Source of the DNA: Verrucomicrobiaceae bacterium
GTDB lineage: Bacteria > Verrucomicrobiota > Verrucomicrobiia > Verrucomicrobiales > Akkermansiaceae
Direction of reading: 5' to 3'
Assembly: GCA_027491155.1 (NCBI GenBank)
Contig: JAIXWR010000042.1
Coordinates: 1 to 64,000 of the forward strand
Length of the DNA stretch: 64,000 bases
This document shows, in pieces, positions 36,066 through 46,035 of this stretch. A program made the translations under genes and the position numbers. Below the pieces are notes generated by a model, which ran no database searches, had not been told where the DNA came from, and saw nothing but the letters and a program-made list of their open reading frames with translations. The stretch's first letter is position 1, and each line of letters opens with the position of its first letter.

Positions 36066-39000
36066 ATGCACCGGACCCTCCAAGATCGGCTTTGGGACGA
36101 GTTCCTCCGCTGGGATGCCTTGGGTCGCGGTGAGACCACGTGGGATTGCCCGGTCTATCCGGAGCCCTATTTTATTCCTTTCGTAGGGCATGGATCATTC
36201 ACCGGACATCAGGGATTTACCGACGAAGGCCGACGAGAAGGAGGCGTGTCCGGCTTCTTCCGACAATTCCAGTCACCCATCCCGGAGTCCCCCCCGGAAG
36301 ACGATCCGTTCGCGCCATTGATCAGTGGCGAGTCACCGGACTGTCTTCGCGATGATCGTTCGCTGAACCTGATGGAGGCACTATGGACGATTCCGGATTC
36401 GGTGAAATGGAAGCTCTCGGACTTCGAACCGTTCCTCTACTCGCTTGGTGCCGCCGTCGAGCCAATCTCTTTCGAGTTCATTGCCGCAAACGGGGGGATC
36501 GATCTCCAATGGGTCGTGGACCGGGGCGATACCTCCGCGCTTTCCGATGCCATCGCTCAGCTCCCCTTCAGCTCGAATCTCGAATGGCGGGAAGAGCATC
36601 TAGCATCCCTCCTGATTGAGAAGCAGCCCCCCTTGTTGTGGAGCCGGGATCTCGCACTTGACCGACCCTTCGTGCTCCCGTTGAAGAGCCAGTTCCCCAC
36701 GGATCCCCTGGCAGAGATTCTCAGCCGACTGAGCGGAATCGGTGAGGACCTGATCGCGCTCGTCCAGGTGCGCTTCCAACCGTGCTCCCAACCATGGGCC
36801 GAAAGCATGTTCCGTTTGACCACCTTGGCCGACGGGAAACCATTCGACGGCGATGGCCGCGCTTTCGTGGACGGAGCCAAGGCGAAATGTCACAAACCTC
36901 TCTATGCGGCGACGATACGCCTTTCGATCCTCGGTAGGGATGAAGAGGCCGTCGATGAATGCCGGGAGCGGCTGTTGAGGCCCTTCATGCGATTCGAGGA
37001 AGAGAACGGATTCACCCTTGCCTCTGATTACGAACGAACATGGGAAGACACCCTCGTCGAGATCGTCGAGCGGAGAAGCCGCCGCAGCGGCATGATTCTG
37101 AATGGCGACGAGCTGCTGTGTCTGGTGCATCCCCCGTCGGCCGGTTCCGGCGTACCCGCCCTCGCGAGATTGCGAAGGAAGACATCGCCGGCACCATCAG
37201 CGAACTCGGGCCGGATGGACACCGCGTTGGGTGTTTGCCGCCACGGTGGATCCCACGTTCCTTGCGGGCTTCAGATTTCAGAGCGCCTGCGGCACCTTCA
37301 CGTGCTCGGGGGAAGCGGCACGGGCAAGAGCACCATCCTGCTCAATCTGATTCTCCAAGACCTAGAAGCAGGCCACGGAATCGCCGTGCTTGATCCTCAC
37401 GGTGACCTTGTCGATGCGGTTCTCGACCGCTTGCCCGAGAACCGCATTGGGGATGTTGCCCTCTTCGATCCGGCCGACGAGGAATGGCCCGTGGGGTTCA
37501 ATATCCTACGGGCGCACAACGACATCGAGCGCAACCTGATCGCCTCGGACTTCGTCGCGATCTTCGAGCGTCTTTCGACCTCGTGGGGCGATCAAATGAC
37601 CACGGTACTAGGGAATGCAGCCATGGCCTTTCTCGCGAGTGACGAGGGCGGGACCATTCTCGATCTCAAACGCTTCCTCATCGAGAAGGGCCTCCGCGAC
37701 CGCTTCCTCAAGTCGGTCCGCGATCCGGAGGTCTGTTACTTCTGGACCCATGAATTCCCCCTGCTCCGGGGCTCGACCCAAGCCTCCCTGATCACGCGCC
37801 TGAACGGCTTCCTGCGGCATCCCCTGGTGCGGAACATCGTGTCCCAGCGAGGCGATCGTTTCGATGTGGCCCGCATGATGGATCAGGGGAAGATCATTCT
37901 GGCCAAGCTCTCCCAAGGACTGATTGGCGAGGAGAATTCATGGCTCCTCGGGTCGCTCCTCGTCTCGAAGATTCATCAGGCCGCACTTTCCCGGCAGGCC
38001 CAGGAGCAGGCGACTCGGAGGCCCTTCTTCCTTTACCTCGACGAAGCTCACAATTTCGTGACGCCTTCCATCGCCGCGATCCTTTCGGGAGCCCGCAAGT
38101 ATGGCCTGGGCCTTGTGCTCGCCCACCAGGATCTCGACCAGTTTCCAAGCCGCGAGAACGGGATACTCGCTTCAATCCTCTCCAACTGCCACAGCCGGGT
38201 CTACTTCCGCCTCGGAGACAAGGACGCCAAGAAGCTGGAAGACGGATTCACCCATTTCGATTCGGACGACTTCAGGCGCCTTCGCACCGGCGAGGCCATC
38301 TGTCGGATTGGTGGTAGTGACGCGGATTTCAGCCTCGACCCATTGCCAGCTCCACTTCCCACCGCAGGCCACGAGCTTCGGCGGCGCAGGGCGATCGATC
38401 ATTCGCGGGAGAACTACGCTGCTGCTCGCAATGAAGTGGAAAGGAGCATGCATGGCAAAACGAGTGAACCCGCTTCCGAATCTTCTCCGGAAACCCGCCG
38501 GAAGAAGATCGTGCTGCCAAAGCTGGATTCCGGGCCACCTCCTACAGCTCCATCTACAGAGTTGGAATCCGCACCGCCCCCCGAAAGCCCGAGCCCGCCT
38601 TTACCTCAGGTTTTCCCCGAGTCAGAACCAGAGCCCGAATTGCCCCCTTCCCCGGAACCTCCATCGCCAGGCAATTCCCCAAAAATGCGTGGCTTGGGAA
38701 GCGACCGTCACAAGTTTCTTCAGAAACTGATCGAGCAGCACGGTCGAGGAATCGGACTTGGCCCCGACATCGAATTCAAACTAGCAAATGGACTCGGCAA
38801 GGTGGACGTACTGTTGTTCAGCCAATCACTTCGCATCGCTTTCGAAGTCGCCAATAAAAGCGATGCACAGTGGGAGGTCCACAATATCGAGAAGTGCGTG
38901 AAGGCAGGCATCGACGCGATCGTGGTCGTGTCCGACGACCTCGGCCACTTGAACACCATCATGACCAAAGCCGAGAACGCCGGCATCGAAGGATACGGGG

Positions 39001-39224
39001 ACCACATCGCCTTCATCCACAGCTCCCAGATCGCCGACTATTTTGCGGAACTCGGGAGCCAATTGGCCTCTCACGAGACCCAGTCACGGGGCTACAAGGT
39101 TTCCGTCAAATACTCCAAGGTTTCCAATGAGGAGCAGCAGTCCAAGATGCGCGCCATTCATCGGAACGTCGCGGAATTGATCCGAAAGGTCCGAAAGCAA
39201 AAGCCCGATCTGCCTTCCGAGTGA
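36066..39224 (+). CDS. Large VirD4/TraG-like ATPase with nuclease-like C-terminus
   Basis: A 1052-aa protein. The first ~400 residues are a large N-terminal domain of unknown fold. The translocase core follows: Walker A GGSGTGKST near residue 414, AVLDPHGDL after it, Walker B FFLYLDEAHNF near 653 and LGLVLAHQDLDQF. A Pro-rich linker covers about 815-875. The C-terminal ~170 residues contain GKVDVLLFSQSLRIAFEVAN and NIEKCVKAGIDAIVVVSDD, resembling the restriction-endonuclease-like tail of some element-borne TraG proteins. It is a paralogue of the 421-aa ATPase at 29363, with the same GLGLVL-H-Q-D/F-L signature. Confidence 0.85.
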   Translation: MHRTLQDRLWDEFLRWDALGRGETTWDCPVYPEPYFIPFVGHGSFTGHQGFTDEGRREGGVSGFFRQFQSPIPESPPEDDPFAPLISGESPDCLRDDRSLNLMEALWTIPDSVKWKLSDFEPFLYSLGAAVEPISFEFIAANGGIDLQWVVDRGDTSALSDAIAQLPFSSNLEWREEHLASLLIEKQPPLLWSRDLALDRPFVLPLKSQFPTDPLAEILSRLSGIGEDLIALVQVRFQPCSQPWAESMFRLTTLADGKPFDGDGRAFVDGAKAKCHKPLYAATIRLSILGRDEEAVDECRERLLRPFMRFEEENGFTLASDYERTWEDTLVEIVERRSRRSGMILNGDELLCLVHPPSAGSGVPALARLRRKTSPAPSANSGRMDTALGVCRHGGSHVPCGLQISERLRHLHVLGGSGTGKSTILLNLILQDLEAGHGIAVLDPHGDLVDAVLDRLPENRIGDVALFDPADEEWPVGFNILRAHNDIERNLIASDFVAIFERLSTSWGDQMTTVLGNAAMAFLASDEGGTILDLKRFLIEKGLRDRFLKSVRDPEVCYFWTHEFPLLRGSTQASLITRLNGFLRHPLVRNIVSQRGDRFDVARMMDQGKIILAKLSQGLIGEENSWLLGSLLVSKIHQAALSRQAQEQATRRPFFLYLDEAHNFVTPSIAAILSGARKYGLGLVLAHQDLDQFPSRENGILASILSNCHSRVYFRLGDKDAKKLEDGFTHFDSDDFRRLRTGEAICRIGGSDADFSLDPLPAPLPTAGHELRRRRAIDHSRENYAAARNEVERSMHGKTSEPASESSPETRRKKIVLPKLDSGPPPTAPSTELESAPPPESPSPPLPQVFPESEPEPELPPSPEPPSPGNSPKMRGLGSDRHKFLQKLIEQHGRGIGLGPDIEFKLANGLGKVDVLLFSQSLRIAFEVANKSDAQWEVHNIEKCVKAGIDAIVVVSDDLGHLNTIMTKAENAGIEGYGDHIAFIHSSQIADYFAELGSQLASHETQSRGYKVSVKYSKVSNEEQQSKMRAIHRNVAELIRKVRKQKPDLPSE

Positions 39225-39538
39225 CGGCACGATGGCAACGGCAGACGGTCGGCTGTTCTCCGGATGGAGACCTCACAGGGAAGGCTGTGAGTCGACTGTC
39301 GCCAGTGGAAATCCAAAGTAGCCTTCGCGGCGTTCCTCACACACTCCCGGCCTGGACTGCTTGAACAACGACTTCAGGTGACCTGACTAAGCTGCCCCCT
39401 CCCCTGCAAGAGTAATCCTCCTTCAAAGGATGGTCGGAAACTACATTCGAAATCGACAAGGGTTTCACCGTTCCCCGGTGTTTTACGGCACAGAGCGCTG
39501 CGAACGCTCCGAACCAAAAAGCAACCGAAATCAAGACC
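39225..39538. other. Spacer between transfer-like genes and metal cassette
   Basis: This 314-bp region holds the ECF-type motif at 39458-39488 and no ORF I can support. It is the boundary between the element's mobility genes and the metal-resistance cargo. Confidence 0.5.
39458..39488 (+). promoter_or_regulatory. Putative ECF-sigma promoter, copy A
   Basis: AAGGGTTT (39458-39465), N9, CCGG (39475-39478), TTTTACGG (39481-39488). It lies 50 bp upstream of the Cys-rich exported protein and the anti-sigma/sensor/sigma genes, so it could drive the sigma factor's own operon. Confidence 0.7.
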
Positions 39539-39850
39539 ATGAAAACCAAGATCCTCAGTCTCGCCGTGACTCTCTTCGCCGCGGCTTCATTCAGCCAGAT
39601 CACCCTCGCCGGCCCGAGCTCCCCAATTCACCGGGCGACCTCCAGGTCGAGCGCGAGAACCGCCGGCTTCGTCATGAAGAGTGACGTTTGCAAGGATGTG
39701 AGCTGCTGCACGACGAAGCTGGTGGCCAACGCTGCCTTGGGTGGCCGGGGTTCCCACAGCTCATTCAAGAAAGTCCGCGCCTGCGAAAATAGCTGTTCCG
39801 TGTCCGCGAAGGACAAGCAGCTTGTCTGCCGCAAGGGTTCCCGGGCGTGA
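39539..39850 (+). CDS. Small exported Cys-rich protein
   Basis: A 103-aa protein with a signal peptide (residues 1-24, ...SQITLAG) and six cysteines in the mature part, including VCKDVSCC and CENSC. It is probably a periplasmic metal-binding protein. It is first in the operon with the anti-sigma, CnrX-like and ECF sigma genes and has the ECF motif upstream. Confidence 0.7.
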   Translation: MKTKILSLAVTLFAAASFSQITLAGPSSPIHRATSRSSARTAGFVMKSDVCKDVSCCTTKLVANAALGGRGSHSSFKKVRACENSCSVSAKDKQLVCRKGSRA

Positions 39851-39893
39851 CACCCGCCGGGAGGCAGGTAAGGTAATTCACGTTACTTCCATC

Positions 39894-40196
39894 ATGAACG
39901 ATTCCGAATTCGATGACCTGTTGAGAACGGCAAAGGGGAATGTTCCTTTGCCGGGCTCTTTCCGGCAGGGAGTGTGGCACCGCATCGAAAGCACCGCGGT
40001 GGAGGCTCCCCGCGGGCTTGCCTGGTTGCAGCCCCTTGTTTCCGCATTTGTCCGGCCATGGGGAGCCGCTGCCGGCGTGTTTGCGACTGTTGCCGCGGGC
40101 ATCTGGCTGGGTGCCGCCAGCATTCCCGAGATGAAGGACGCCAAGGTTGCTTACGCGGAGTCCATCAGCCCCTTCGCCCACACGCACCGGAAATGA
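39894..40196 (+). CDS. Anti-sigma factor-like membrane protein (CnrY-like position)
   Basis: A 100-aa protein with a short cytoplasmic N-terminus (MNDSEFDDLLRTAKGNVPLP) and one transmembrane helix at about 54-75 (WGAAAGVFATVAAGIWLGAA). It sits directly before the sensor-like and ECF sigma genes, the order cnrY-cnrX-cnrH. Sigma sequestration is inferred from position and size; sequence identity to CnrY cannot be judged here. Its stop overlaps the next start by 3 bp. Confidence 0.65.
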   Translation: MNDSEFDDLLRTAKGNVPLPGSFRQGVWHRIESTAVEAPRGLAWLQPLVSAFVRPWGAAAGVFATVAAGIWLGAASIPEMKDAKVAYAESISPFAHTHRK

Positions 40197-40663
40197 AACG
40201 CGCCCTCATACTACTGGCTGTCGCTTTGATCGCGGGAGTCGCGGCATTCTGCTTCACTCGTTCCCACAAGATGGCGGAACAGCATGGGCCTTTGCTGGAT
40301 GCCATGCCCGAATTGGCTTGGATCCGCACCGATCTGAAACTTTCCGACGCGCAGTTCGCCAAGGTCTCGGAACTCCACGTGGCCTACCGTCCGCAGTGCA
40401 TGGAAATGTGCGACCGAATCTCCCAAGCTCATGAGAAGGTCAAAGCCGCTGCCCGCAGCAGCGGGTCGATGACATCTGAGCTTGAAGCGGCGATCCAAGA
40501 GCATGCCGAAACGCACGCCCAATGCCAGCAGGCCATGCTGAAGCACATGTACGAGACGGCGGCGGTGCTCGATAAAGAACAGGCGGCCCGCTACCTTGAG
40601 ACCATGCTCCCGTTCGCCTTGGATTTCGCGCCGGCCGAATCGGGGCACACTCCTTCCCGCTAG
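40193..40663 (+). CDS. CnrX/Spy-like periplasmic metal sensor
   Basis: A 156-aa protein with an N-terminal membrane anchor (ALILLAVALIAGVAAFCF) and an all-helical periplasmic part rich in His, Met and Cys: HVAYRPQCMEMC, HAETHAQCQQAMLKHMYE. This is the heavy-metal-resistance (CnrX/CpxP-like) pattern. It should sense metal outside the inner membrane and release sigma from the anti-sigma factor. It lies between the anti-sigma and sigma genes. Confidence 0.8.
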   Translation: MKRALILLAVALIAGVAAFCFTRSHKMAEQHGPLLDAMPELAWIRTDLKLSDAQFAKVSELHVAYRPQCMEMCDRISQAHEKVKAAARSSGSMTSELEAAIQEHAETHAQCQQAMLKHMYETAAVLDKEQAARYLETMLPFALDFAPAESGHTPSR

Positions 40664-40675
40664 GAAGCAACCGCC

Positions 40676-41245
40676 ATGGATGCTTCCGAACCCGAGCTGA
40701 TGAGTCGTCTTGCCGGTGGCGACGATCTTGCCTTGAACGCTTTGATGGACCGCTGGGGAGACCGTGTCGCCTCGTTCCTTCATAAGATGACGGGCAACCG
40801 AGACGCTGCCGTCGATCTCGCACAGGAGACCTTCGTCAAACTCTACCAAGCACGCGACCGCTATCGGCCCCAAGGGAATTTCAGTACCTACCTCTTCGCG
40901 ATCGCTTCCAACCTCGCGCGCAACCACGCAAGATGGAAGGGCCGTCATCCGACGCTTTCCCTGGATGCCACGCCGGAAGACGGCGGTGCTACCGTCCCGG
41001 AATTGACCGACCCCAACCAGACTCCTGAAGAGGCGGCTCAAACGGCAGAAAAGATCCGTGCGGTTCACGAGGCATTCCTCCGCCTGCCGTCCGACCTCCG
41101 GGAGGCGATGACCCTTTTCGTGTATGAAGGCATGGGCTATGCCGAGATCGGTTCCGTCTGCCAGTGCAGTCCCAAGGCGGTGGAGACACGGATCTACCGG
41201 GCGCGCCAGCTCTTGAAGGATCAGCTCAAGGAGCTTTCCTCATGA
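40676..41245 (+). CDS. ECF sigma factor (CnrH-like)
   Basis: A 189-aa extracytoplasmic-function sigma factor. Region 2 is DLAQETFVKLYQARDRYRPQ and FSTYLFAIASNLARNHARWK; region 4 is LPSDLREAMTLFVYEGMGYAEIGSVCQCSPKAVETRIYRAR (residues about 141-181). It is the third regulatory gene after anti-sigma and sensor. Probable targets are the four promoters with AAGGGTTT-N9-CCGG. The following hydrolase gene starts 7 bp after its stop and is probably co-transcribed. Confidence 0.93.
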   Translation: MDASEPELMSRLAGGDDLALNALMDRWGDRVASFLHKMTGNRDAAVDLAQETFVKLYQARDRYRPQGNFSTYLFAIASNLARNHARWKGRHPTLSLDATPEDGGATVPELTDPNQTPEEAAQTAEKIRAVHEAFLRLPSDLREAMTLFVYEGMGYAEIGSVCQCSPKAVETRIYRARQLLKDQLKELSS

Positions 41246-41252
41246 TTTCACC

Positions 41253-42545
41253 ATGCCTGTGACCTCTTCATGGATCGAGTGGATGGCTTGTGCCATCGTG
41301 GCGGCTTCGATCATTCCACGGGGAAAGAGACGCAGGTTGGCGGGGGGGATCGCGATAGCTGCCGTGGTCGCGGTCGGTATCGTTGGCACCGCGAGAAGCC
41401 TGCTCGTTCCCACCGGCATCGGTGCATTGGCTCTTCTGGTGTTCGGTTCTTCAGGGCGTCCCTGGCCGTGGTTGAGCCGCTGTGCCGCAGTCGCGGGTGC
41501 CGCTATCACCGCGCTCCTTTGCTGGCTCTTTCCCATGCCCGAGCCACCTCTCTTGGGTGGATCGCATCGAGTGGGAACACTCACCTTTGAGATTCCTGCC
41601 GAGGCGGCGGCCCCGCGGCTCTTGGTCCAAGTCTGGTATCCCTCCGATTCAGCGGGGAGCGGGTCGCCTTGGCTGCCGGATCCAAGTCTGTCACCGGGCT
41701 TTCCCTTTCATCGCCTCAAGCAAGCCAAGGCTCACGCGAGCCAGGGAGTTCCGGTCGTGGATGAAAGCGCCCGGTTTCCAGTCATCTTTTACGAGCACGC
41801 GTGGATGGGGCACCGGGCTGAAAACATCGCGCAGGTGGAGGACCTTGCGAGCCGCGGATTTGTCGTTGTTGCGGCGGATCACCCCGGGCAGGCGATGAGA
41901 GTGCTCTACGCGGACGGAACCTTGATCGAGGGAAACCTTCCTCGGGTGCCGGATTTCTCTTCAAACCAAGCGATCACAGGATTTCTAACAACTGCGGAGA
42001 AGTGCTTCAACGCGCGTGAGAGGAATCTGGATCGTGTCCTCGTCTCGTTGTCTGGTCCTGATGCGGGAGTTCTTCAGAACCGGCTACTCCTCGACCGGGT
42101 CGGCGTGTTCGGATTTTCCTTCGGTGGTTCCCATGCTGTGCGCTTGTGCGCCAGCCATCATGCATTCCATGCGGGTGCCAACGAGGACGGGCTATTTCTG
42201 GGGGATGACAGACCGCGGGGACCGTTCCTCTTTTTTGACTCCGAATTACCGCAATGGCTCGGCTCTCCGCCGGCATCGGGCGAAACGCCAGAACAAGGGA
42301 TGATCCGACAAGCGGAAACCCGAATCCAGAAGGCACTGGAGGGACAAGACCGCCGGCGTGTCATCCTGGCCGGAGTTGGCCATTCAGGGTTTACCGATGC
42401 GATCTTTCGATCACCGCTGCCACGTCTCGCGGGCACGGGATCTCGTACGGCCACCGAAGTTCAGGAACAAATTTCCAAGAACCTCGCGAGCTTCTTTTCC
42501 GACGCGCTGAAGCGGCCAGGCACACAGCCTGTGCCCGGCCAGTAG
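41253..42545 (+). CDS. Membrane-anchored alpha/beta hydrolase
   Basis: A 430-aa protein with four hydrophobic segments in the first 95 residues and an alpha/beta-hydrolase domain after them. The nucleophile elbow GFSFGGSHA (Ser) and the oxyanion region FYEHAWMGH are visible; the PAF-acetylhydrolase-like LVQVWYPSD motif starts the domain. Substrate unknown. It is last in the ECF sigma operon and convergent with the P-type ATPase gene. Confidence 0.75.
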   Translation: MPVTSSWIEWMACAIVAASIIPRGKRRRLAGGIAIAAVVAVGIVGTARSLLVPTGIGALALLVFGSSGRPWPWLSRCAAVAGAAITALLCWLFPMPEPPLLGGSHRVGTLTFEIPAEAAAPRLLVQVWYPSDSAGSGSPWLPDPSLSPGFPFHRLKQAKAHASQGVPVVDESARFPVIFYEHAWMGHRAENIAQVEDLASRGFVVVAADHPGQAMRVLYADGTLIEGNLPRVPDFSSNQAITGFLTTAEKCFNARERNLDRVLVSLSGPDAGVLQNRLLLDRVGVFGFSFGGSHAVRLCASHHAFHAGANEDGLFLGDDRPRGPFLFFDSELPQWLGSPPASGETPEQGMIRQAETRIQKALEGQDRRRVILAGVGHSGFTDAIFRSPLPRLAGTGSRTATEVQEQISKNLASFFSDALKRPGTQPVPGQ

Positions 42546-42557
42546 TCACCGGCGCTT

Positions 42558-44942
42558 TCAGATGGCTGTGCCCCTCAATCTCAGTGCGTTCCCGATCACC
42601 GAAACGCTGCTGAGCGCCATGGCGGCTCCTGCGATCATCGGATTGAGTAGCCAGCCGGTCAGCGGGTAGAGCAAGCCGGCGGCGAGTGGAATCCCCAGCG
42701 CGTTATAGACGAACGCGAAGAAGAGGTTCTGCCGGATGTTGTGCATCACCGCGCGGCTCAGGCCCAAGGCGCGGCCGATACCCCGGAGATCCCCTTTGAC
42801 CAAAGTCAGTCCCGCGCTGCGGATGGCGACATCGGTTCCGGTCCCCATGGCAATCCCCACGTCCGCCTCGGCCAGCGCCGGTGCGTCGTTGATCCCGTCG
42901 CCCGCCATTGCCACCACGGCTCCACTGGCGCGCAACTCGCGGGCGATGCGCTGCTTGTCCGCCGGCGTGAGTTCCGCGCGGATGTCGTCGATTCCCAGCT
43001 CGCGGCCGACAGCTTCCGCGGTCTGGCGGTTGTCGCCGGTCAGCATGACCAGTCGAAGGCCCATCCCATGCAGTGCCGCCACGGCCTCGGGCGTCGAGGC
43101 CTTGATCGGGTCCGCCACGGCGATGAAACCGGCGGCCACCCCGTCTTCCGCTATCCAGATGACGGTGTGGGCCTTCTCCTGAAGCGTCTGTGCGGAAGAC
43201 GCCAGATCTTGCGGGATGCTGATGCCTTCATTCTCTAACCAGGCCCGTTTTCCGACCCGGACGACGATCCCTTCGATCCGGCCCATGACGCCCGCGCCGG
43301 TGACCGACTCGAATGCTTCGACGCGTGCGAGGGACAATCCCTTTTCCTTGGCACGGTTGACGACTGCTTGGGCGAGCGGGTGCTCGCTGAGCTGTTCCAA
43401 GGAGGCGGCAAGCGTGAGGACATGATCCGCCTTGTCCGCATTTACGGTGACGATCTCCTTCGCCACGGGTCGCCCTTCCGTGAGCGTTCCCGTCTTGTCG
43501 GTGATGAGATGGGTTACCATTTCGGCGCGCTCCAGTGCGGCGGCGTCGCGCACCAGGACTCCCATCTGTGCCCCTTTGCCCACTCCGACCATGATGGACA
43601 TCGGCGTTGCCAGCCCAAGAGCGCATGGACAGGCAATGATCAACACCGCCACGCTGTTGGCGATGGCATAGGCAAGCCGTGGCTCCGGCCCCCAGAACAT
43701 CCAGCCGGCGAAGGTGAGGATCGCCACCAGCACCACGGCGGGAACGAACCAGCCGGCGACCTGATCGGCGAGCCGTTGAATGGGCGCGCGGCTGCGCTGG
43801 GCGTCGGCCACCATCTGGACGATCTGAGCCAGCAGGGTTTCCGACCCTACTTTCTCGGCACGCATCAGGAATGCTCCCGTCTGATTGATCGTCGCACCCA
43901 CCACACGGTCTTCAGTCTTCTTGAAAACAGGCAGCGGCTCGCCGGTGATCATCGATTCGTCCACCATGCTCTCGCCCTCGGTGACGACGCCATCGACCGG
44001 AATCTTTTCACCCGGGCGCACCCGGAGCACGTCAGCGATCCGGACGTCGTCCAGCGGGACATCTTGCTCATTCCCGTCAGTCACCCGACGGGCGGTCTTG
44101 GCGGCAAGGCCCAGCAGTGCCTGCACCGCTTGTCCCGTCTTGCTCCGAGCCTTTGCTTCCAGCCATTGACCGAGGATCACCAGCGCGGTGATCACGGCCG
44201 CAGCCTCGAAGTAGAGTGGCACCCGTCCGCCGTGGCGCAACGAATGAGGAAACAGCCCCGGCATCAACACCGCTACGGTGCTGTAAAGCCATGCGGCTCC
44301 GACCCCGAGCGCGATCAGCGTAAACATGTTGAGGCTCCGGTGCTGGAGCGACCGCCACGCCTTGCCGAAAAGAAAGCCACCTGGACCGAAGACAACGATT
44401 GTAGCCAACACGAGTTGGACCCAACCGAAAGCCTGTTCCGGCATCCATTGGCTGATCCGCAGCGCCGGCAGCATTTCACCCATCGCCAGGAGGAACACCG
44501 GCAAGGCGAGCACCGCACTCAGCCAGAGCTTCCGCTGCAAGGTGATTGTTTCGTGATTCTCGTCCTCGTCGTCGGAAGAGGGCGCGGTTTTCGGTTCGAG
44601 AGCCATGCCACACTTCGGGCAATCGCCGGGGTGGTCTTGCTCGATCTCCGGGTGCATCGGGCAGGTGTAAATCGTCTTCGCCGCGGGTGCCTTCCATGCG
44701 GGATTCCGCTCCAACGCCATACCGCATTTCGGACAGTCGCCAGGGGTGTCCGACTCCACGCCGGGGCACATCGGGCAAAAATATTTCGCACCCGATGATG
44801 GCGTCACGTCGCCGTGATGATGGTGATCGTGATCACCGGAATGACAGCAGGCAGATGCCGGCTTCTCCGCAACGGGTGGTTCGGCACAGCAACCCTTCTT
44901 CTTCTCGGGATCCGGCTTGGGATCATGGCAGCAATCATTCAT
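42558..44942 (-). CDS. copA: P1B-type heavy-metal ATPase (copper exporter type)
   Basis: A 794-aa P-type ATPase. It has a Cys/His-rich N-terminus ([10 protein letters not shown], later DHDHHHHGD), two heavy-metal-binding modules (CPMCPG...CPKCGM at about 56-75 and CPMHPE...CPKCGM at about 94-113), eight membrane helices and the metal-translocating motif CPC in [11 protein letters not shown]. The phosphorylation site is DKTGTLTEG. Copper is the likely substrate; silver is possible. ATG 44942 was chosen (an in-frame ATG at 44963 lies inside the MerR gene). It overlaps the regulator gene by 8 bp. Confidence 0.93.
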   Translation of the reverse strand: MNDCCHDPKPDPEKKKGCCAEPPVAEKPASACCHSGDHDHHHHGDVTPSSGAKYFCPMCPGVESDTPGDCPKCGMALERNPAWKAPAAKTIYTCPMHPEIEQDHPGDCPKCGMALEPKTAPSSDDEDENHETITLQRKLWLSAVLALPVFLLAMGEMLPALRISQWMPEQAFGWVQLVLATIVVFGPGGFLFGKAWRSLQHRSLNMFTLIALGVGAAWLYSTVAVLMPGLFPHSLRHGGRVPLYFEAAAVITALVILGQWLEAKARSKTGQAVQALLGLAAKTARRVTDGNEQDVPLDDVRIADVLRVRPGEKIPVDGVVTEGESMVDESMITGEPLPVFKKTEDRVVGATINQTGAFLMRAEKVGSETLLAQIVQMVADAQRSRAPIQRLADQVAGWFVPAVVLVAILTFAGWMFWGPEPRLAYAIANSVAVLIIACPCALGLATPMSIMVGVGKGAQMGVLVRDAAALERAEMVTHLITDKTGTLTEGRPVAKEIVTVNADKADHVLTLAASLEQLSEHPLAQAVVNRAKEKGLSLARVEAFESVTGAGVMGRIEGIVVRVGKRAWLENEGISIPQDLASSAQTLQEKAHTVIWIAEDGVAAGFIAVADPIKASTPEAVAALHGMGLRLVMLTGDNRQTAEAVGRELGIDDIRAELTPADKQRIARELRASGAVVAMAGDGINDAPALAEADVGIAMGTGTDVAIRSAGLTLVKGDLRGIGRALGLSRAVMHNIRQNLFFAFVYNALGIPLAAGLLYPLTGWLLNPMIAGAAMALSSVSVIGNALRLRGTAI

Positions 44943-45381
44943 GGCAGTGTTCTTTGGTTTCAACAGTTTCTCCTCCGAGGAATTCCACGATAGGGCATCC
45001 TTGCAGCGCGCCCTTCCCGTCGCACTGCGTCACCAGCCCGCCGAGCGCGCGTTCCATCGCCCGGAGGTCACGGATTTTCTGACGGATCAGGGCGAGCCGG
45101 GTCTCGGCGAAGCTCCGAACCTTTTGGCGCGGCGTCCTGATGCTTCCGGTGAGTTGTAGGAGTTCCTTGATGTCGTTCAGGCTGAATCCCAGCTCCTGGG
45201 CGCGCCGGATGAACAACAACCTCACAAGGTCGTTTTCTCCGTAAACGCGGTAGCCCGAGCCGTTGCGAGGTGGTGACGGTAGCAGGCCCTTCTGCTCGTA
45301 AAAGCGTAGCGTTTCAGCGCCGACGGCCGCCTTCTTGGCAAGGCCGGCGCGGGTCCAAGTGGATGGGATTTCCCGATTCAT
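44935..45381 (-). CDS. MerR-family metal-responsive regulator (CueR-like)
   Basis: A 148-aa regulator. The N-terminal HTH ([25 protein letters not shown] spans the typical wing) is followed by the dimerisation helix and a C-terminal metal-binding segment [17 protein letters not shown], with two cysteines spaced as in CueR/heavy-metal MerR proteins. The copA gene follows with an 8-bp overlap. ATG 45381 is used; the operator at 45397-45416 lies just upstream. Confidence 0.88.
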   Translation of the reverse strand: MNREIPSTWTRAGLAKKAAVGAETLRFYEQKGLLPSPPRNGSGYRVYGENDLVRLLFIRRAQELGFSLNDIKELLQLTGSIRTPRQKVRSFAETRLALIRQKIRDLRAMERALGGLVTQCDGKGALQGCPIVEFLGGETVETKEHCHE

Positions 45382-45396
45382 CGACAGCACCCTACA

Positions 45397-45420
45397 CCCT
45401 GTAGTGGAATACAGGGTCAA
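45397..45420 (-). promoter_or_regulatory. MerR-type operator/promoter of regulator-copA operon
   Basis: CCCTGTA-N6-TACAGGG is a perfect inverted repeat at 45397-45416. On the minus strand TTGACC (45415-45420) forms the -35, with a TAGGGT -10 about 19-20 bp on, the stretched spacer expected for MerR-family activation. Confidence 0.8.
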
Positions 45421-45465
45421 AAGGTTTCTTCGGAAAAATGAGCGGCGAAGAATTCCAGTTTCTCC

Positions 45466-45495
45466 AAGGGTTTACTCACCCGCCGGACATCTACC
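45466..45495 (+). promoter_or_regulatory. Putative ECF-sigma promoter, copy C
   Basis: AAGGGTTT (45466-45473), N9, CCGG (45483-45486), TCTACC (45490-45495). It lies 72 bp upstream of a small exported Cys-rich gene. Confidence 0.7.
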
Positions 45496-45567
45496 CGCAG
45501 CGGACCGGTCGAACGGCTCGCCAAATTGGTATTTTGAATCCGCTCAACCTCAGCTAGTGGTAATCCC

Positions 45568-45933
45568 ATGACCCTCCGGTCTATCGTTGGCCTTCTGCTC
45601 GGGCTGGTGCTCCAGATTTCTCTGGTGATGCCTGCCGGTGCATTCTTCACGACGGAGCGATGTGACATGGCCGGCACCTGCCCGTGTTGTGAAGGCGGGG
45701 CGAGTTGCCCTTGCATGACCGACTCCAAGGGCGACGAGGAACCTGCCGGTCCGGTGGTTCCACCTGCTCCCCCGCTGAAAGTGGACGCCGTGGTTCCGCC
45801 GGGGGAGATCAGCCTGCGGTCGGTCAATATCCCTGATGAGGGATCCCGGGCACTTCCCGGCCTCACTCCCCGTTCGGTGGTGGGATACCCCGGGGTGGGG
45901 ATCTCCATCTCATTCTGCCGCTTGGTCATCTGA
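45568..45933 (+). CDS. Small exported Cys-rich protein
   Basis: A 121-aa protein with a signal peptide (residues 1-24) and a Cys cluster CDMAGTCPCCEGGASCPC. The C-terminal half is Pro-rich. It is probably a periplasmic metal-binding protein, with ECF motif C upstream. The following TolC-like gene starts 102 bp later and may share the transcript. Confidence 0.65.
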   Translation: MTLRSIVGLLLGLVLQISLVMPAGAFFTTERCDMAGTCPCCEGGASCPCMTDSKGDEEPAGPVVPPAPPLKVDAVVPPGEISLRSVNIPDEGSRALPGLTPRSVVGYPGVGISISFCRLVI

Positions 45934-46035
45934 GTCGCGGCCTTCCCAGGCGTACTGCGCCCATTTCCCTCGGTCGCTTGCTCGGCCGCGATGGATCGGC
46001 GCTCCTGAAGGCGATGTTCCCGACTCTTATGTTCC

